Source: Yponomeuta sedellus
Taxonomy: Eukaryota > Arthropoda > Insecta > Lepidoptera > Yponomeutidae
Assembly (NCBI GenBank): GCA_934045075.1
Contig: OW203724.1
Span: 9,039,473 to 9,103,472, forward strand
Direction of reading: 5' to 3'
DNA: 64,000 nucleotides
Positions 21,520 to 31,875 of this stretch are shown here, piece by piece. The translations under genes and the position numbers were made by a program. The notes under the pieces are model-generated. The model saw nothing but the letters and a program-made list of their open reading frames with translations. It made no database searches and had not been told where the DNA came from. Positions within the stretch are counted from its first letter, which is position 1, and every line of letters begins with the position of its first letter.

Positions 21520-21695
21520 TCACCGTGTGTGATGCTCACACATAGTTATTTAACCGGGTCTAATCGACTACGACTACGACTGTTGTGTGTCAGCCCGCTA
21601 CGAAAAACTAAAAGTGTTTACTTACAATAATTTGACTACTTGCCACTTTAGTCTACCCATCACCACGGCAGCTGCAACGCTGCCGAAACGACGTT
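21520..21695. mobile_element. Fragment of repeat K
   Basis: 'cacatagtta.ttaaccgggtctaatcg' and 'cacggcagctgcaacgctgccgaaacg' are shared with 22440-22565, 26880-26985 and 33310-33365. Confidence 0.55.
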
Positions 21696-21696
21696 A

Positions 21697-22113
21697 AGAC
21701 GGAGTTTACACGTTCAGGCTGGCGTCAGTTCAGTCTGTAAGCTTGATGCGGATTGATGTCAGACTGATGAAACATCAAAATATTTGAGTATCCGTCCATC
21801 AGTCCACTGAATAGACAATCAGTCTGCCGTCAGTCTAACCAGATGGATGGAATTGACTGACGCCAGACTAAACGGGTCAAACACAAACCGCTGCTGCCCA
21901 CAAACCGGGGGGTGGGCAGCAGCGTCCCTGCAGTACAATTCCACCAAACTGCGATCCCCAACCCGCATGCTCAGCGTGGGGATTATGGGCATTACCCCCC
22001 AATGATGGCACAACCTTGCGCCATGGCGGTCATTAGGGGAGGGCTATGTCCAGCAGTGGACTAATATAACCTGAAGAAGAAGAGAAAGAAGACTGAACGT
22101 GTAAACTCCGTCT
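21697..22113. mobile_element. MITE with perfect 21-bp TIRs and a nested SINE
   Basis: 'agacggagtttacacgttca' (21697-21717) and its exact complement (22093-22113) bound the element. Inner inverted pieces 'tggcgtcagt' and 'actgacgcca' also pair. The SINE E fragment at about 21880-22085 lies inside, so the MITE is the older insertion. Confidence 0.85.
21880..22085 (+). mobile_element. SINE family E, truncated, nested
   Basis: Matches 36093-36344 from 'acaaaccggggggtgggcag' to the 'ctatgtccagcagtggacta' tail and (gaa) run. Its 5' end forms a short palindrome, 'gctgctgcccac' facing 'gtgggcagcagc'. Confidence 0.8.
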
Positions 22114-22129
22114 AATTAAGGTAATTACG

Positions 22130-22565
22130 TTTCATCTGATAGATAATCGTGATAAGACCCGTTTAATATATAACTAAATCGATACGGTTTACCCAGTGCT
22201 TCAAAGTGGCAGTCCGTGGAAGGAAAAGCTCGTGGAATACTTCTGGTCATATTATCTGCGGCTGCCGGGTAGGATCCAATTTTATTACCAACTCGTTACG
22301 CTGCGAATAGGCGTCCCGCTCGACTCAGGCGCGCGACCCCTTGCGCGACCGGGAGGTTGATTCATTTAAGGATAGACATCTAGGCCTGTACCCCGGAGGG
22401 GTAAACAAAAATTTGCCAAAGGTCATAAGCGTTAGTATTTTTTAATGATTCGCGATACGAATACATAGTTATATATGAAACGGGTCTAATCGCGATTATT
22501 TATTAGGTAAAACGTAATTACCTTATTTCCCGACGTTTCGGCAGCGTTACAGCTGCCGTAGTCTT
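22130..22565. mobile_element. Repeat K and SINE F remnants
   Basis: 22440-22565 has 'acatagttatatatgaaacg', 'cgggtctaatcgcgattatt' and 'cgacgtttcggcagcgttac' (repeat K). 22384-22410 has 'ctgtaccccggaggggta', the core of SINE F. The sequence between them is not recognised. Confidence 0.5.
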
Positions 22566-22932
22566 GAGACTGTAGAGGTACAGTCAATTATGTAGTAGAC
22601 TGAAGTGGTACAGTCAATTATTGTCGGTAGTCACTTTTGATTTTTCGCAGCTGGCCGACACACGACACTCACTATGCCCACGGACAGGTCCGGTGATAAG
22701 GCGCATGATTTGTATATACTTAGCACTGGATTCCACGTACCTACTTGAAAGTTTAAAACCATCCTCTCTGTTGAAATTCTTGTGTTTTTTAATTTCAATT
22801 GCTTCCCAGTGATTTCATTTTTTTTCTGCACTTTTCTATCATAAATCTTCTAAATCAAGGAGAAATGCGACCGAAGCCGATGTAGGTAGGTAGAATAAGT
22901 ACAAAAATTGTGTGGGAGAGATCGCTCTAAGC

Positions 22933-23356
22933 CAGCGTTTTTTAACCTGTGGTCCGCGGACCCTCGGGGGTCCGCGAGCATATGTATCCCCATACATATG
23001 CCCGCAATCTTATCTATAGATCATTTAACAATAATAACAGTTACTGCTTTTCTCGACCACATATCTCTGTAAAAAGACATCTCTGCTCTTGTGCATACTA
23101 TTTGAAATCCTATTTGAAACTACAATTCAATAGTAACATCAACCGAAATATCATTAATTTAGTTTCAAATACAGCAACACCAACCTTTACATTAACCTAT
23201 TTTACATGAAAAAGTATATTTTTTTGTAATTTGTAGTACTAAAATAAATGATCCGAAATTGATTGTTGCTTTTTTACTAAGGGAGTCCCTATTAATTAAT
23301 TAATTGATAATCATTTCCTAAGGGGTCCGTGGACCAAAAAGGCTAAGAAACGCTTG
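22933..23356. mobile_element. hAT-like MITE
   Basis: Left 'cagcgttttttaacctgtgg' is followed by 'tccgcggaccctcgggggtc'. Right 'ggggtccgtggaccaaaaag' is followed by 'gctaagaaacgcttg'. The layout (cagcg.tt.t.aacc termini with inner ggtccgcggacc) is typical of short hAT elements. No transposase. The eight-base flanks do not match, so the duplication has decayed or the borders are off by a few bases. Confidence 0.75.
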
Positions 23357-23357
23357 A

Positions 23358-23640
23358 GTGGAGTGTGGTCGCAAGAGAAGAGAAATAAACACATATACGA
23401 GTTACAGCTTTTCCCAGTTATTATTCGGTCTTAAAATAATCGGGAAAAATTCTTGTAATAGTCAAATACTCCTACGTATCGATAATTCCACAGCTATCGC
23501 GTATATTAACCGTATGGATAGAGTACAGTTCCCCCATCTCACAAAAGTCACTAAATCCATCTGGCAATGGTGCGACCATGCACGCTGAACGTCCTCGGAA
23601 AACGATTTCGCGGATGCCAAACCTCGGCGCGCTCATCCTG
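23358..23640 (+). pseudogene. DIRS-like retrotransposon RNase H fragment
   Basis: The frame 23358-23588 contains 'ILLRIDNSTAIAYINRMDRV' and 'QFPHL......IWQWC', the hallmark of the RNase H region of DIRS-type tyrosine-recombinase retrotransposons. The continuation (SSENDFADAKPRRAHPDIES) is in another frame from about 23590, so a frameshift separates them. No reverse transcriptase or recombinase part was seen nearby. It starts right after the hAT-like MITE. Confidence 0.8.
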
Positions 23641-23744
23641 ATATCGAATCTTTCTGCTAGCGCCATGGGTGGTGTCACTTGCGTGTTACTACATATATTA
23701 TTCAGTTTATTTCAGGTTACTAATCTCTTCGAACGAAGCACTTC

Positions 23745-23876
23745 GTATAATTATGAAGAGTCTAAGCGATAAGACCGCCAATTGTATAACATTACTTAGA
23801 TTTAAGAAATCATGGTTGTATTCTTTTTTCTGGTTGTGCATTAAAGAGTTCTCTATGTTTATTTCTATCTATCTCT
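23745..23876 (+). mobile_element. Jockey-like 3' UTR fragment
   Basis: Plus orientation: 'agcgataagaccgccaattgtat', then 'tgcattaaagagttctc' near the 3' end. This is the complement of the 19686-type pieces. Confidence 0.7.
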
Positions 23877-24099
23877 AAGTCTCCAGTTCACTTTTGTTAC
23901 GCGAATATAGACTGTGTTTTCCCAGCCTTGACCAAAGGCCGACTATCATGTCACTCGCTCTAATTGAGAACCTTTGGCGAAAAGTGCACAAACATAGTGT
24001 TAGAGACAATGAATCCTCTCGCTCCTAGCCTATTCGCACTACAAGCTAAAGACGCAAAATTACAGCGATCGCAGCAGTCTTAGTTATCTTAAAAAAATC

Positions 24100-24165
24100 C
24101 TTTAAAACACTCCTCAGAGGCAGTTTAAATTATCTGTAGTACAGGAGGTTACATTGGTTCACGTA
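24100..24165. mobile_element. MITE family M fragment
   Basis: 'aaaacactcctcagaggcag' and 'tttaaattatctgtagta' match the end of 31785-31875. Confidence 0.55.
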
Positions 24166-24724
24166 CACTTACTTTTACGGCCCCCTACCCACACTAATTA
24201 CGGCCAGCTAATTGAAATATTACTCCATATCCATAACTACCATAAAACCCTCGTATAGAACCAACTAAAATATTTACTAAGTATAACGCGATATTATCTT
24301 TAACATACAACGCCATCTACTTTACAGAAATACGACTAATATTCCTTGAACCGACTTCATATTTCGCAGTGGCAGTGCGCTGCTTACGTGGACTCTTTTG
24401 TTATGTCCCTGGACCGTGAATCGTTTGCTGGACACTCGGTTCGACACCCCGCTATGTGCGACGAATAACACACTACACACCCCATTGTAAGCAGACGCGA
24501 GAGTAATGGCGCTCTCGTATGTTGGGAATGCACTCCGAAGATTATGTGATTTTTTTCATGATTTACACTCGAAATGAATAGTATAGGTCGAAATGAATAG
24601 GCGGTATTTTGTTTGCAGTACGACGTGACGTATTTCTAGTTTGTAATTAAGAGCAGAGTTCTGTCACCATTTGATCATCAAAGACAGTATGATGTGCCGT
24701 TGTAAAACGCGTGAAACCAAAATT
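24166..24724. other. No recognisable feature
   Basis: Intron sequence with no supported repeat or exon. Confidence 0.4.
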
Positions 24725-24855
24725 ACATAAACCAAGGGCTGTATCCCGGTGGGGTAGACAGAGACCAGGGTCTGCATCAAGCATGGTAGATATCATTCGC
24801 TTCCTCAACATTCATTAGTCGTAACATGCACGGACGCCGGTATCGGGTACAATTT
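24725..24855. mobile_element. SINE/LINE family F copy
   Basis: 'ctgtatcccggtggggtaga', 'cagaga.cagggtctgc', 'cattcgcttcctcaacattcattag' and 'catgcacggacgccggtatcgggta' are shared with 46250-46445 and 54890-55045. Class uncertain. Confidence 0.6.
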
Positions 24856-24869
24856 AAAGTACATAAGAT

Positions 24870-25012
24870 AAGATAATTTTTGATTGTACACAAGGAAAAA
24901 CAAACAGTTATGTAAAATAATCACAAAGATACAGTACAATTGGTGGTCTTATTGCTTAGAGCAATTTCTTTCAGGCAACCTACGCTGGAGAGTTGATGAA
25001 GGAAACGTGAGA
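24870..25012 (-). mobile_element. Jockey-like 3' UTR fragment
   Basis: 'tgattgtacacaaggaaaaa', 'acagtacaattggtggtctt' and 'gagcaatttctttcaggcaacct': the same block order as 48145-48240. Confidence 0.72.
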
Positions 25013-25054
25013 CGGATAGTTGGTGCAAATATGAATATTGATATACATTGCGGT

Positions 25055-25102
25055 TGCAAGCCTGTATGTCCCCACTGCTGGGGCACGTGTCTCTCGGTGT
25101 GA
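25055..25102 (-). mobile_element. 5S-like SINE, 3'-most fragment
   Basis: 'tgtccccactgctggggcac' followed by 'gtctctcggt'. Only about 48 bp are left. Confidence 0.6.
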
Positions 25103-25864
25103 GTTTAGATAATGTAATGTATTGCACATCAGTACTTTAAATATTTATATAATAACATTTACTCAGCGGAGACTTGACTTTTGCCAATAGAACAATAGAA
25201 CTACATACTCAAATTGATAAAAAATACTGGACACTGCTATGGTGCTGCGATAGATGGAATAACAAACACCATTATGTTGACGTCATTAATTCATCAATGA
25301 TATACAGCTACGAGCTTAATCCACTTTGAAAAAAGATACATTACGTGGATTACGAGACAGTCCCAAAAATGTATGAAATCAATCAATTCGTAATTGGTCG
25401 TGGTTTTTCCTTTTGCGGTTGAAAGTGGGGCGGCGAGTGGTTGGTGATTAATTTATCAATTATAATTGGAGTCGTTGACAGGGGCTCGTGTGTAGCTTTA
25501 TGTCGGATTAGAGGCACGCGAGCTAACTGGTACGGTCGACAGCACATCGACTCGGTTGCATTCCGTTCTGGGTGCCGATTCTCGCCCGTGCGAATTGAAA
25601 GCGTATACGCAAAATATTCGAAGGCTTAGACATTAATTTGTCGCATAAAAATAAGATAAGACAACTCGACAAAGTCATTAGTCATTTATTTTCTCATTCG
25701 AATTCAATCTAGCATGGCGTTCAGAATACAGATTTTGGCTATCGCTCGACTTTATATGTAGAGTTCAAGTCATAAGCCTTAAGAGTCGTATACGAATTAT
25801 TTTCTAATGAAGTGAGAATTGGCTCCCTGAGGTTAAAGTTTTCCTATTATTCGATCATTTTTTT
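25103..25864. other. No recognisable feature
   Basis: No supported gene or repeat. The frame at 25441-25629 is short and featureless. Confidence 0.4.
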
Positions 25865-25985
25865 TTATTTATTAATACTTTATTGCACCATAAAATCGTA
25901 CAATGCGGCGAACTTAATGGCATAAGCATTTTCTACCAGTCAACCGCAGGAGGTATAACGAAAAATTTGGCAGGCGTGCAAAAAA
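25865..25985 (-). mobile_element. Jockey-like 3' UTR fragment
   Basis: 'tttattaatactttattgca' at the outer end and 'ttttctaccagtcaaccgcagg' inward. The latter is shared with 38345-38395. Confidence 0.5.
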
Positions 25986-26879
25986 AGGAAAAAGAAAACC
26001 TTACATATTAATTATATACTTATCATTCGTCTGATATACTATTTAAAGATTTCGGAATTTAATATTCGAATCGTTCGAATATTGAAAACAATGCTCTATT
26101 TTAAATTATTTTTAACGCAACCACGAGCTGATGAACAAACTTACTGTCTTCCGAAAATATTGAAAAGTGACAATCTGTTCTTTGTCGGTTAAAGGAGTAA
26201 AATATTATTCGGTCGACAGTTGTTTAAATTCACAAATGCCGGTTGATACAACGAGCAGTTGTACTCTTAGGCCTTCTGCATGCCGCATTGTAAGTATGTA
26301 TAAACACAGTGCGGCAGATAATGCAGAAAGGCTTACCACCAAAGACCACATAGTCTATGCTGGAGAATTCTTGGCCAAAACTCCTCCGCGGGGATTTGAA
26401 TAATAGGAAAGACATTTTGTGATGACCCTTGGAACGTGCTTGTTGGAGTGATCTCGCAGAGCGAGATCAGTCGGTAAATCTCCAAATCTACCATCTTAGT
26501 ATCGCAGTGTTTTTTTGTTTCAGCGAAGTAATAATAACTGAGAGGCCTTCCGATAAACTACGAAATTATGGTCTTAGGAGGAAATACAATTTCCTTTTCT
26601 CCATAAAATAGCAAATATTCGAATAGTTTGGTACCACTCGAATACAATACCATAGGTTTGGTACCACCCGAGTACAAAAAATGGTTGAATATTACGAGTA
26701 TAAGCCCTAGTGATCGGTGACGATACAACTATAATGTTAAGGCGTTCGAGACTGTACCACTGGACCGATCAGTGTATGTTTTGTCTTTTCTTGAGAGCCT
26801 TAATCACGCGAAAACGGTTAAACGGATTTGACAGACGGGGCCACTAGCCGTTTCATTACCCACTTGCAACACTGACAAA
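25986..26879. other. No recognisable feature
   Basis: 'ttggtaccac.cgagtac' occurs twice at 26629-26675. Otherwise nothing. Confidence 0.4.
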
Positions 26880-26985
26880 CTTTTAGCATTTCTTAATGAT
26901 TCCCGATACTCATGAATACATAGTTATATATTACGTTTTGCAATAGGTAAATAATCGCGATTAGACCCGTTTAGTACAATACTCT
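26880..26985. mobile_element. Repeat K copy
   Basis: 'gaatacatagttatatatta' and 'aataatcgcgattagacccg' match 22440-22500 with the two parts rearranged. Confidence 0.55.
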
Positions 26986-27483
26986 TTTAGTCCGGGATAT
27001 AGTGGGAGGACCCTCCATTTTTTACTAAAAAGAAACGCTTGGCATAGTTTTGCCTTAGGTGATTTTGAGCCAATTTTAACCGAGAGCAATGCGGTACCAC
27101 CGTGGGGGTCGGTGGGGGGAGGGGAGAAGTTTGCTTTCGCCGCGCACATTATAAAGCTCTACATTCCTAGTTAAATGTACTAGGGTAAATTTGGTATCCT
27201 CTTAGGAAACTAAATGGAGAGGAATTCATTTCGAAGACAAAAAAGTACCAAATTTTATAATACAAAACCAAAATATTTGATGAAAACCAAAAATCTCGAA
27301 CAATATTCTTGTAAATAAACTATTTTTTTAATAATTATTTTACTATCAGGCATATCGAAATAAAAAATATATTCGGAAGCTTATACTTAACCAAATTATA
27401 CAAACATATTTTTTTGGATTTTATGCCATAAAATGGGGTGAAAAATATTTTCCACTACTCAGCGCAGAAGCATACTGAGTATT
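26986..27483. other. No recognisable feature
   Basis: No supported gene or repeat. Confidence 0.4.
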
Positions 27484-27818
27484 GATATCAACCCTTTGTA
27501 TGTCCCCGCTGCTGGGGCACAGGTCTTTTCCTGCATCGCAGGACGGTTAGGCCATACCTACCCCACCGCGGGGGCCAAGTCCGGGTTGGTGGAGGATTGA
27601 AGACAGTGGAGGACCTTACCGTCAGAAGTTATCAAGCCTGTGACATGGCCTAACTACTGCCATTACATGACAGCCGGCACCAACGGCGGAAGCGCTCGGA
27701 AAAAATACCACTAGTGGTAGTCACGGGATCGTCATCCATGCAGTACCTGACCGTGCCTGTTGTTGCTTAACCCAAGTGATTGATTCCAATCACTCGGTTC
27801 CGCTAGGCCACGAGCGCT
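27484..27818 (-). mobile_element. 5S-like SINE, near full length
   Basis: Reading the minus strand: 5' 'agcgctcgtggcctag', the 5S-like block with 'ggcgcggtcagg' and 'ggatg..gaccatcccgtga', the body, then the 3' part ending 'gtccc..agcagcgggg' and 'gggttgatatc'. The flanks 'tactgagtatt' (left) and 'tactaagtatt' (right) match at 10 of 11 positions, a likely target duplication. Confidence 0.85.
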
Positions 27819-29043
27819 TCATGCTACTAAGTATTATAATACGATTAGTTTTATTTTATTAATTTTGTACTTTTAGGTTTAATTTTACAAACAATTAAAT
27901 GTTTTATATTTCTGATCCATGTGACATAGGTACAGGGTGGTAAATCGGACTACGAGTGTAAGGGGAGCTACCTGAACTGAACCATCGTAGCGTGTTTTAC
28001 TGCTGCTCCGACTCTCCAAGGTTTACTGGAAGAAATCTCGTACAACGATAAGCTCGCCTTTGTACATGTTACATCTTGGAATAAAGTATAATTGTGCAGC
28101 TATAGTTAAATTTTATATGGATGTTACCTATAATTTTCCTAGTAATTACAAACCACATTCACAGTTTTTTTTAATACTGAGCAAAAAGGAGGAATGTCTC
28201 GTGTATTATTTTTATTACTCCATTCCATTTTCGTGTTGCAGTCATCAACATTAAGGATTAAACTTCTGTAACTTTTTATTGCATTTCATGAACAGGCCCA
28301 GTCTGCATTTGATCCAAACAATCAATGTGTCGTATGGCAAGACTGATTATCGTAAGCAGAGCTTGGCCAACCCCACATTCGGCCGCTTGTAACGCAATAC
28401 CGTTGCAAAGTCAGCAACACATTAATTTTCAATCTAAAGCAATCTAGTTAGAACACATCGTGAGATGGGTTAATAAATCTCTCGGTTTGATAGGGGAGCC
28501 GAGTTATTGAGTTAAGATGCCTTTGCACTATATGTAACGGTGTCGACAGGATTGGGAGGAAATTGCCGCTGCGCTAAAATTTTACACTACCATACTATTA
28601 TGTAAAAAGAAAAGAAATTAAATAAATTTATTGTGTTAGAACGTGGGGTATATTTAGCAGTTGTAGCTGCTTTTATATTTAGGTCACATGTTTGTTTACT
28701 GAAAACTAGTATAATTTTTTTTTAAAGACGATTCTTGAAACTATAATCTAAGATATCTATCACCACCGTTTTCGTAAGAATCTATATGATATGCATTGTG
28801 GGTTGTACAAAATCTAGCTTGATACTGTTAAGTAAAACCCGCTTTATTTTCATCCTCATGTTATTATAGTGATTAGAAAATCCATTCTCTACCACTTTAT
28901 TACTGTCATAGTGAATGTATTTACTATTTCTTAGTGATTCACTATGCTCACACATAGTTACGTCGACCAAATAGGGGATGTATTAGCAAAGGGGAAGATA
29001 AAAAGTACCCGGAACCGGCGTGCGTGCACGAAACGACTTATGA
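27819..29043. other. No recognisable feature
   Basis: About 1.2 kb of AT-rich intron. Frames at 28060-28254 and 28782-28970 have no support. Confidence 0.4.
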
Positions 29044-29410
29044 ACTTTGAGGAAGCGAAGGTGATCTAGGATCGTGGCAAGTGGCAGTCCCTGATCTCTG
29101 CCTACCCGTCTGGGCTGCAGGCGTAAGGTTATGTTATGTTAAACTAACGGTGAAGGAAAACATCGTGAGGAAACCCGCGGCTTGGTTGGCTCTGCACGTA
29201 TTGACTAGTCTTTCCTGTGGGCTAGGCCGACTAAGCTGTCAGGATGGTGTAGATACTGGGCAAGCCTACACCATCTATAAAACCATGTCCCAGGCACTAC
29301 AGCATCCGGGCGGTCCGTTCACCCTTATAGTGTGAGTGAAGATGCCACTGCACTGGACGCACGCTGTATAAACCATCTCATTACGTAGATGCAAAAGGCT
29401 AATTATTATG
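29044..29410 (+). mobile_element. Composite: SINE F piece, SINE B-like piece, LINE N 3' end
   Basis: 29044-29125 is SINE F in reverse orientation ('atcgtggcaagtggcagtcc', 'tctctgcctacccgtc'). 29147-29180 has 'ggtgaaggaaaacatcgtga', a SINE B motif. 29240-29410 is the LINE 3' end also found at 5163-5290, ending 'agatgcaaaaggctaattat'. Successive insertions or one chimeric element. Confidence 0.6.
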
Positions 29411-29486
29411 TTTTGTTATATTTACTAGTAGCTATATTAAACGGAAACTTCGTCGGGAGTTAATTACATTTTACCGAATAAATAAT

Positions 29487-29521
29487 GCATGGGTGGAATT
29501 TTTAGCCTCTAAATAGGTTTT
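29487..29521 (+). mobile_element. tRNA-like SINE flank fragment
   Basis: Only 'gcatgggtggaatttttagc' and 'ctctaaataggtttt' remain. Confidence 0.75.
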
Positions 29522-29639
29522 CAAAAATGATGTTGAGAACACTTTTGTAAGAACCTTAAAAATGTAAAAAAGACAACTCTTACAAGATTCTAGAATCTAG
29601 ATTTAGGTTCTAGTTTTCAATTTTACCTTTGACTAATAT

Positions 29640-29685
29640 TGCGAAGGTGCACTAATCATATTTGACTGTCTCGTTGGTCTGCCGG
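29640..29685 (+). mobile_element. SINE family D head fragment
   Basis: 'ttgactgtctcgttggtctg' resembles the tRNA-like head of 54188-54375. The B-box half is missing. Confidence 0.45.
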
Positions 29686-29737
29686 TATCATGTCTGATTA
29701 TTACCATGGCGGAGGTTGGAGACATTTCCATATTTAC

Positions 29738-29902
29738 ATAACATTTACATACAGGCACATACATTGCTTCTGGCCCAACACAAGGATACCCTGTGTCGTA
29801 GGAACCAGAAACAACGACATCACAAACATGTAAAAATCCAAGACCTGGTTTTTTTTTGGCCCAGCCCTGGTTCGAACCCGGGGCGTCTTGCATTACCATG
29901 CA
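29738..29902 (-). mobile_element. SINE family A, head replaced by a palindrome
   Basis: Tail 'taacatttacatacaggcac', body 'aggataccctgtgtcgtagg' and 'aacaacgacatcacaaacat', then the B-box 'ggttcgaacc'. In place of the A-box half there is 'cccggggcgtcttgcat' followed by its exact inverse across a three-base loop. The tRNA-like head is therefore lost and cannot drive transcription. Confidence 0.85.
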
Positions 29903-29991
29903 AGACGCCCCGGGTTGCATGTAGCGCGTAGTGTTTGTGTCAAACTTGTAGTGTAGATGAAAAAGCGCATTTTGACGTGAAATGTCTTTCA

Positions 29992-30195
29992 AAAACCTAT
30001 TTAGAGGCTAAAAATTCCACCCATGCCGGGATTTGAACCCGCGACCTCTGGCTATCGGTGCCAAGCCATGGCTATCTGGCACGGATAGCCAGAGGTCGCG
30101 GGTTCGAATCCCGGCATGGGTGGAATTTTTAGCCTCTAAATAGGTTTTTAAAATTGTCCTTAGTACGGATTAGTGCATTAAAAATAAAAATAGTA
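29992..30195 (+). mobile_element. tRNA-like foldback SINE with 12-bp target duplication
   Basis: The inverted arms are 'aaaacctatttagaggctaa' through the B-box half on each side of a short centre (about 30057-30082). The right arm continues into the A-rich tail ending 'aaaaataaaaatagtat'. The direct repeat aaatgtctttca flanks both ends exactly. The A-box part is largely absent in both arms, so this copy is probably dead. The arms would fold into a stem of about 65 bp. Confidence 0.92.
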
Positions 30196-30809
30196 TAAAA
30201 TGTCTTTCAGTTCAGTAGTATGGTGTCACTAGCTAAAATTGAATGCAACGAGCCCTATAAGTCTGTAATCGCGTGTACAATGCATTTAAAAACTGAGGAA
30301 AGTAACCCTTACTCAGATCTTCTTGACTCGTGTCGCTAGATGGCGCTAGTGATGCGTAACACATTGCGCAACTTGATCTAAAAATTAATCCTTACTTATA
30401 GACGTTTCACGTTAAATCGGCGGCTGTGTAACCCGACCCAGCTTTTAAAATCGGAGACTGTCTAAGAGTATTTTGATGAAGGCAGTTGGTATGTAATGCT
30501 TCTCTATACAACCCCTAAGGGTAGCCCTCGCCTCGCAAAGTTTATTCTTTATCCGAGCGAATGTTTAATCTGCGACAGTGTTAAATTAATCAACGTTTAT
30601 CTTGTTGATTACTTTCTGCTCATTATAAACTTTGCAACACATGCGTCTGACGTTGATTTGTAAATGACGAGTTGCTTATGAATTGTCAGATCTGATGCTA
30701 CTCGTAACGTTCGGTGGACGAATCACTGAGGATCCGTTATAAATCTTTAACGGGAATAATTTATAGTAATTTCAAGTAAAAGTGCAAACGTTTTTATCTC
30801 GAAACTACG
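30196..30809. other. No recognisable feature
   Basis: No coding or repeat signal supported. Confidence 0.4.
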
Positions 30810-30891
30810 ATCAACAACATAGGGCTTTAATCGGTTTCTACCAAAAACAGCCATTTTTAGCGGAAGTCGATTAAAGTCCTAGGTTGTTGAT
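30810..30891. repeat. Imperfect inverted repeat (29-bp arms)
   Basis: 'atcaacaacatagggcttta' pairs with 'taaagtcctaggttgttgat', and symmetry goes on into 'atcgg/tcgat'. About four mismatches. A possible MITE remnant. Confidence 0.75.
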
Positions 30892-30894
30892 ACT

Positions 30895-31030
30895 ATATTC
30901 TAGGCTCTATGTTCTAAAAATAGTTATCACTGATATTAAGATTTTTGATGTTACTTTTTGAAAAAATATGTATTAAAAACAAGTTATGATCTTTATTCCA
31001 TTGGTGGCGCTAGTTAGCACCCCTAGCGCC
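30895..31030 (+). repeat. Dispersed repeat G, copy 2
   Basis: Partner of 6985-7130; ends in 'attggtggcgctagttagca'. Confidence 0.55.
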
Positions 31031-31084
31031 TTAATGGCGAATCCATTACTTTTGTAAAAAAAAGTAGGTAACTAATAAATTAAT

Positions 31085-31456
31085 TACACTATTTTTATTT
31101 TTAATGCACTAACCCGTGCTAAGGAACAAATTTAAAAACCTATTTAGAGGCTAAAAATTTCACCCATGCCGGGATTCGAACCCGCAACCTCTGTGTATGT
31201 ATGTGGGTACAGTGATATCGTTCCGATGTTAAAACCTAACTGCAAAGTAGGTAGTCGGGGCTGTAAGTAATGCAATTTGCTTAAGTCAGATGTCGCTGCC
31301 TGTACGTAATACAGAGAATATTGTAAAGAGGTTCGAAATTTCACTGATGCCGTGAGTCGCCCATTGGCTCAATTGGTAGAGCGCTGGTACGGATAGCCAG
31401 AGGTTGCGGGTTCGAATCCCGGCATGGGTGAAATTTTTAGCCTCTAAATAGGTTTT
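31085..31456 (-). mobile_element. tRNA-like foldback SINE, 'flipped' isomer, 12-bp target duplication
   Basis: Flanked by the exact direct repeat taataaattaat (31073-31084, 31457-31468). The A-rich tail is at the left (minus orientation), but the complete tRNA-like unit (31359-31430) is on the plus strand at the far right, opposite to 52955-53276. Only the B-box half lies next to the tail. The unit folds as acceptor GCCCATT, D stem GCTC/GAGC, anticodon stem CTGGT/GCCAG with loop ACGGATA, and T loop TTCGAAT. C instead of T at position 33 argues against a working tRNA. Confidence 0.93.
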
Positions 31457-31468
31457 TAATAAATTAAT

Positions 31469-31784
31469 ATTTAAAGATGTTGATAGCACTTATGGAATAT
31501 TATTGCGCGGATACCAACTGATATATTATGTTTAATATAGTTTAAGGAAAGATGATCACGGTTAACATAAAATAAAAAAATAAAAAAATTTACCATCAGT
31601 TTTTTTTATTACAAAATCGACCCACAGGCCACTTATACCTTTTATATTGAAATTCTACATAAAGAATAAAAATAATTTACATTGCAAATACTTAGTTTTC
31701 TGATTGCAGTCAAACGATATTTCGCAGTCCGGATTAGCATTATTTGTTAACAACACTCAGTTTTATTTATAAAAAACACTCACA
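31469..31784. other. No recognisable feature
   Basis: AT-rich, no supported feature. Confidence 0.4.
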
Positions 31785-31875
31785 ACACTTCTCAAGGGCA
31801 GTTTAAATAGTCTGTTGTCAAGGAGAAAACGTTGCCACGGATTAGTTAAACTACCACTGAGGAGTGTTTTAGAGG
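31785..31875. mobile_element. Short MITE, family M
   Basis: Left 'aaaacactcacaacacttct' and right 'ccactgaggagtgtttt' are imperfect inverted ends with inner 'cagtttaaatag' and 'agttaaact'. Related fragments lie at 24100-24165 and about 41580-41655; 57108-57293 has a similar inner motif. Confidence 0.65.

Noticed and set aside
31359..31430. Functional tRNA gene
   Set aside because: Good cloverleaf, but C33, no consistent anticodon among copies, and always embedded in the same repeat flanks. Annotated as a SINE.
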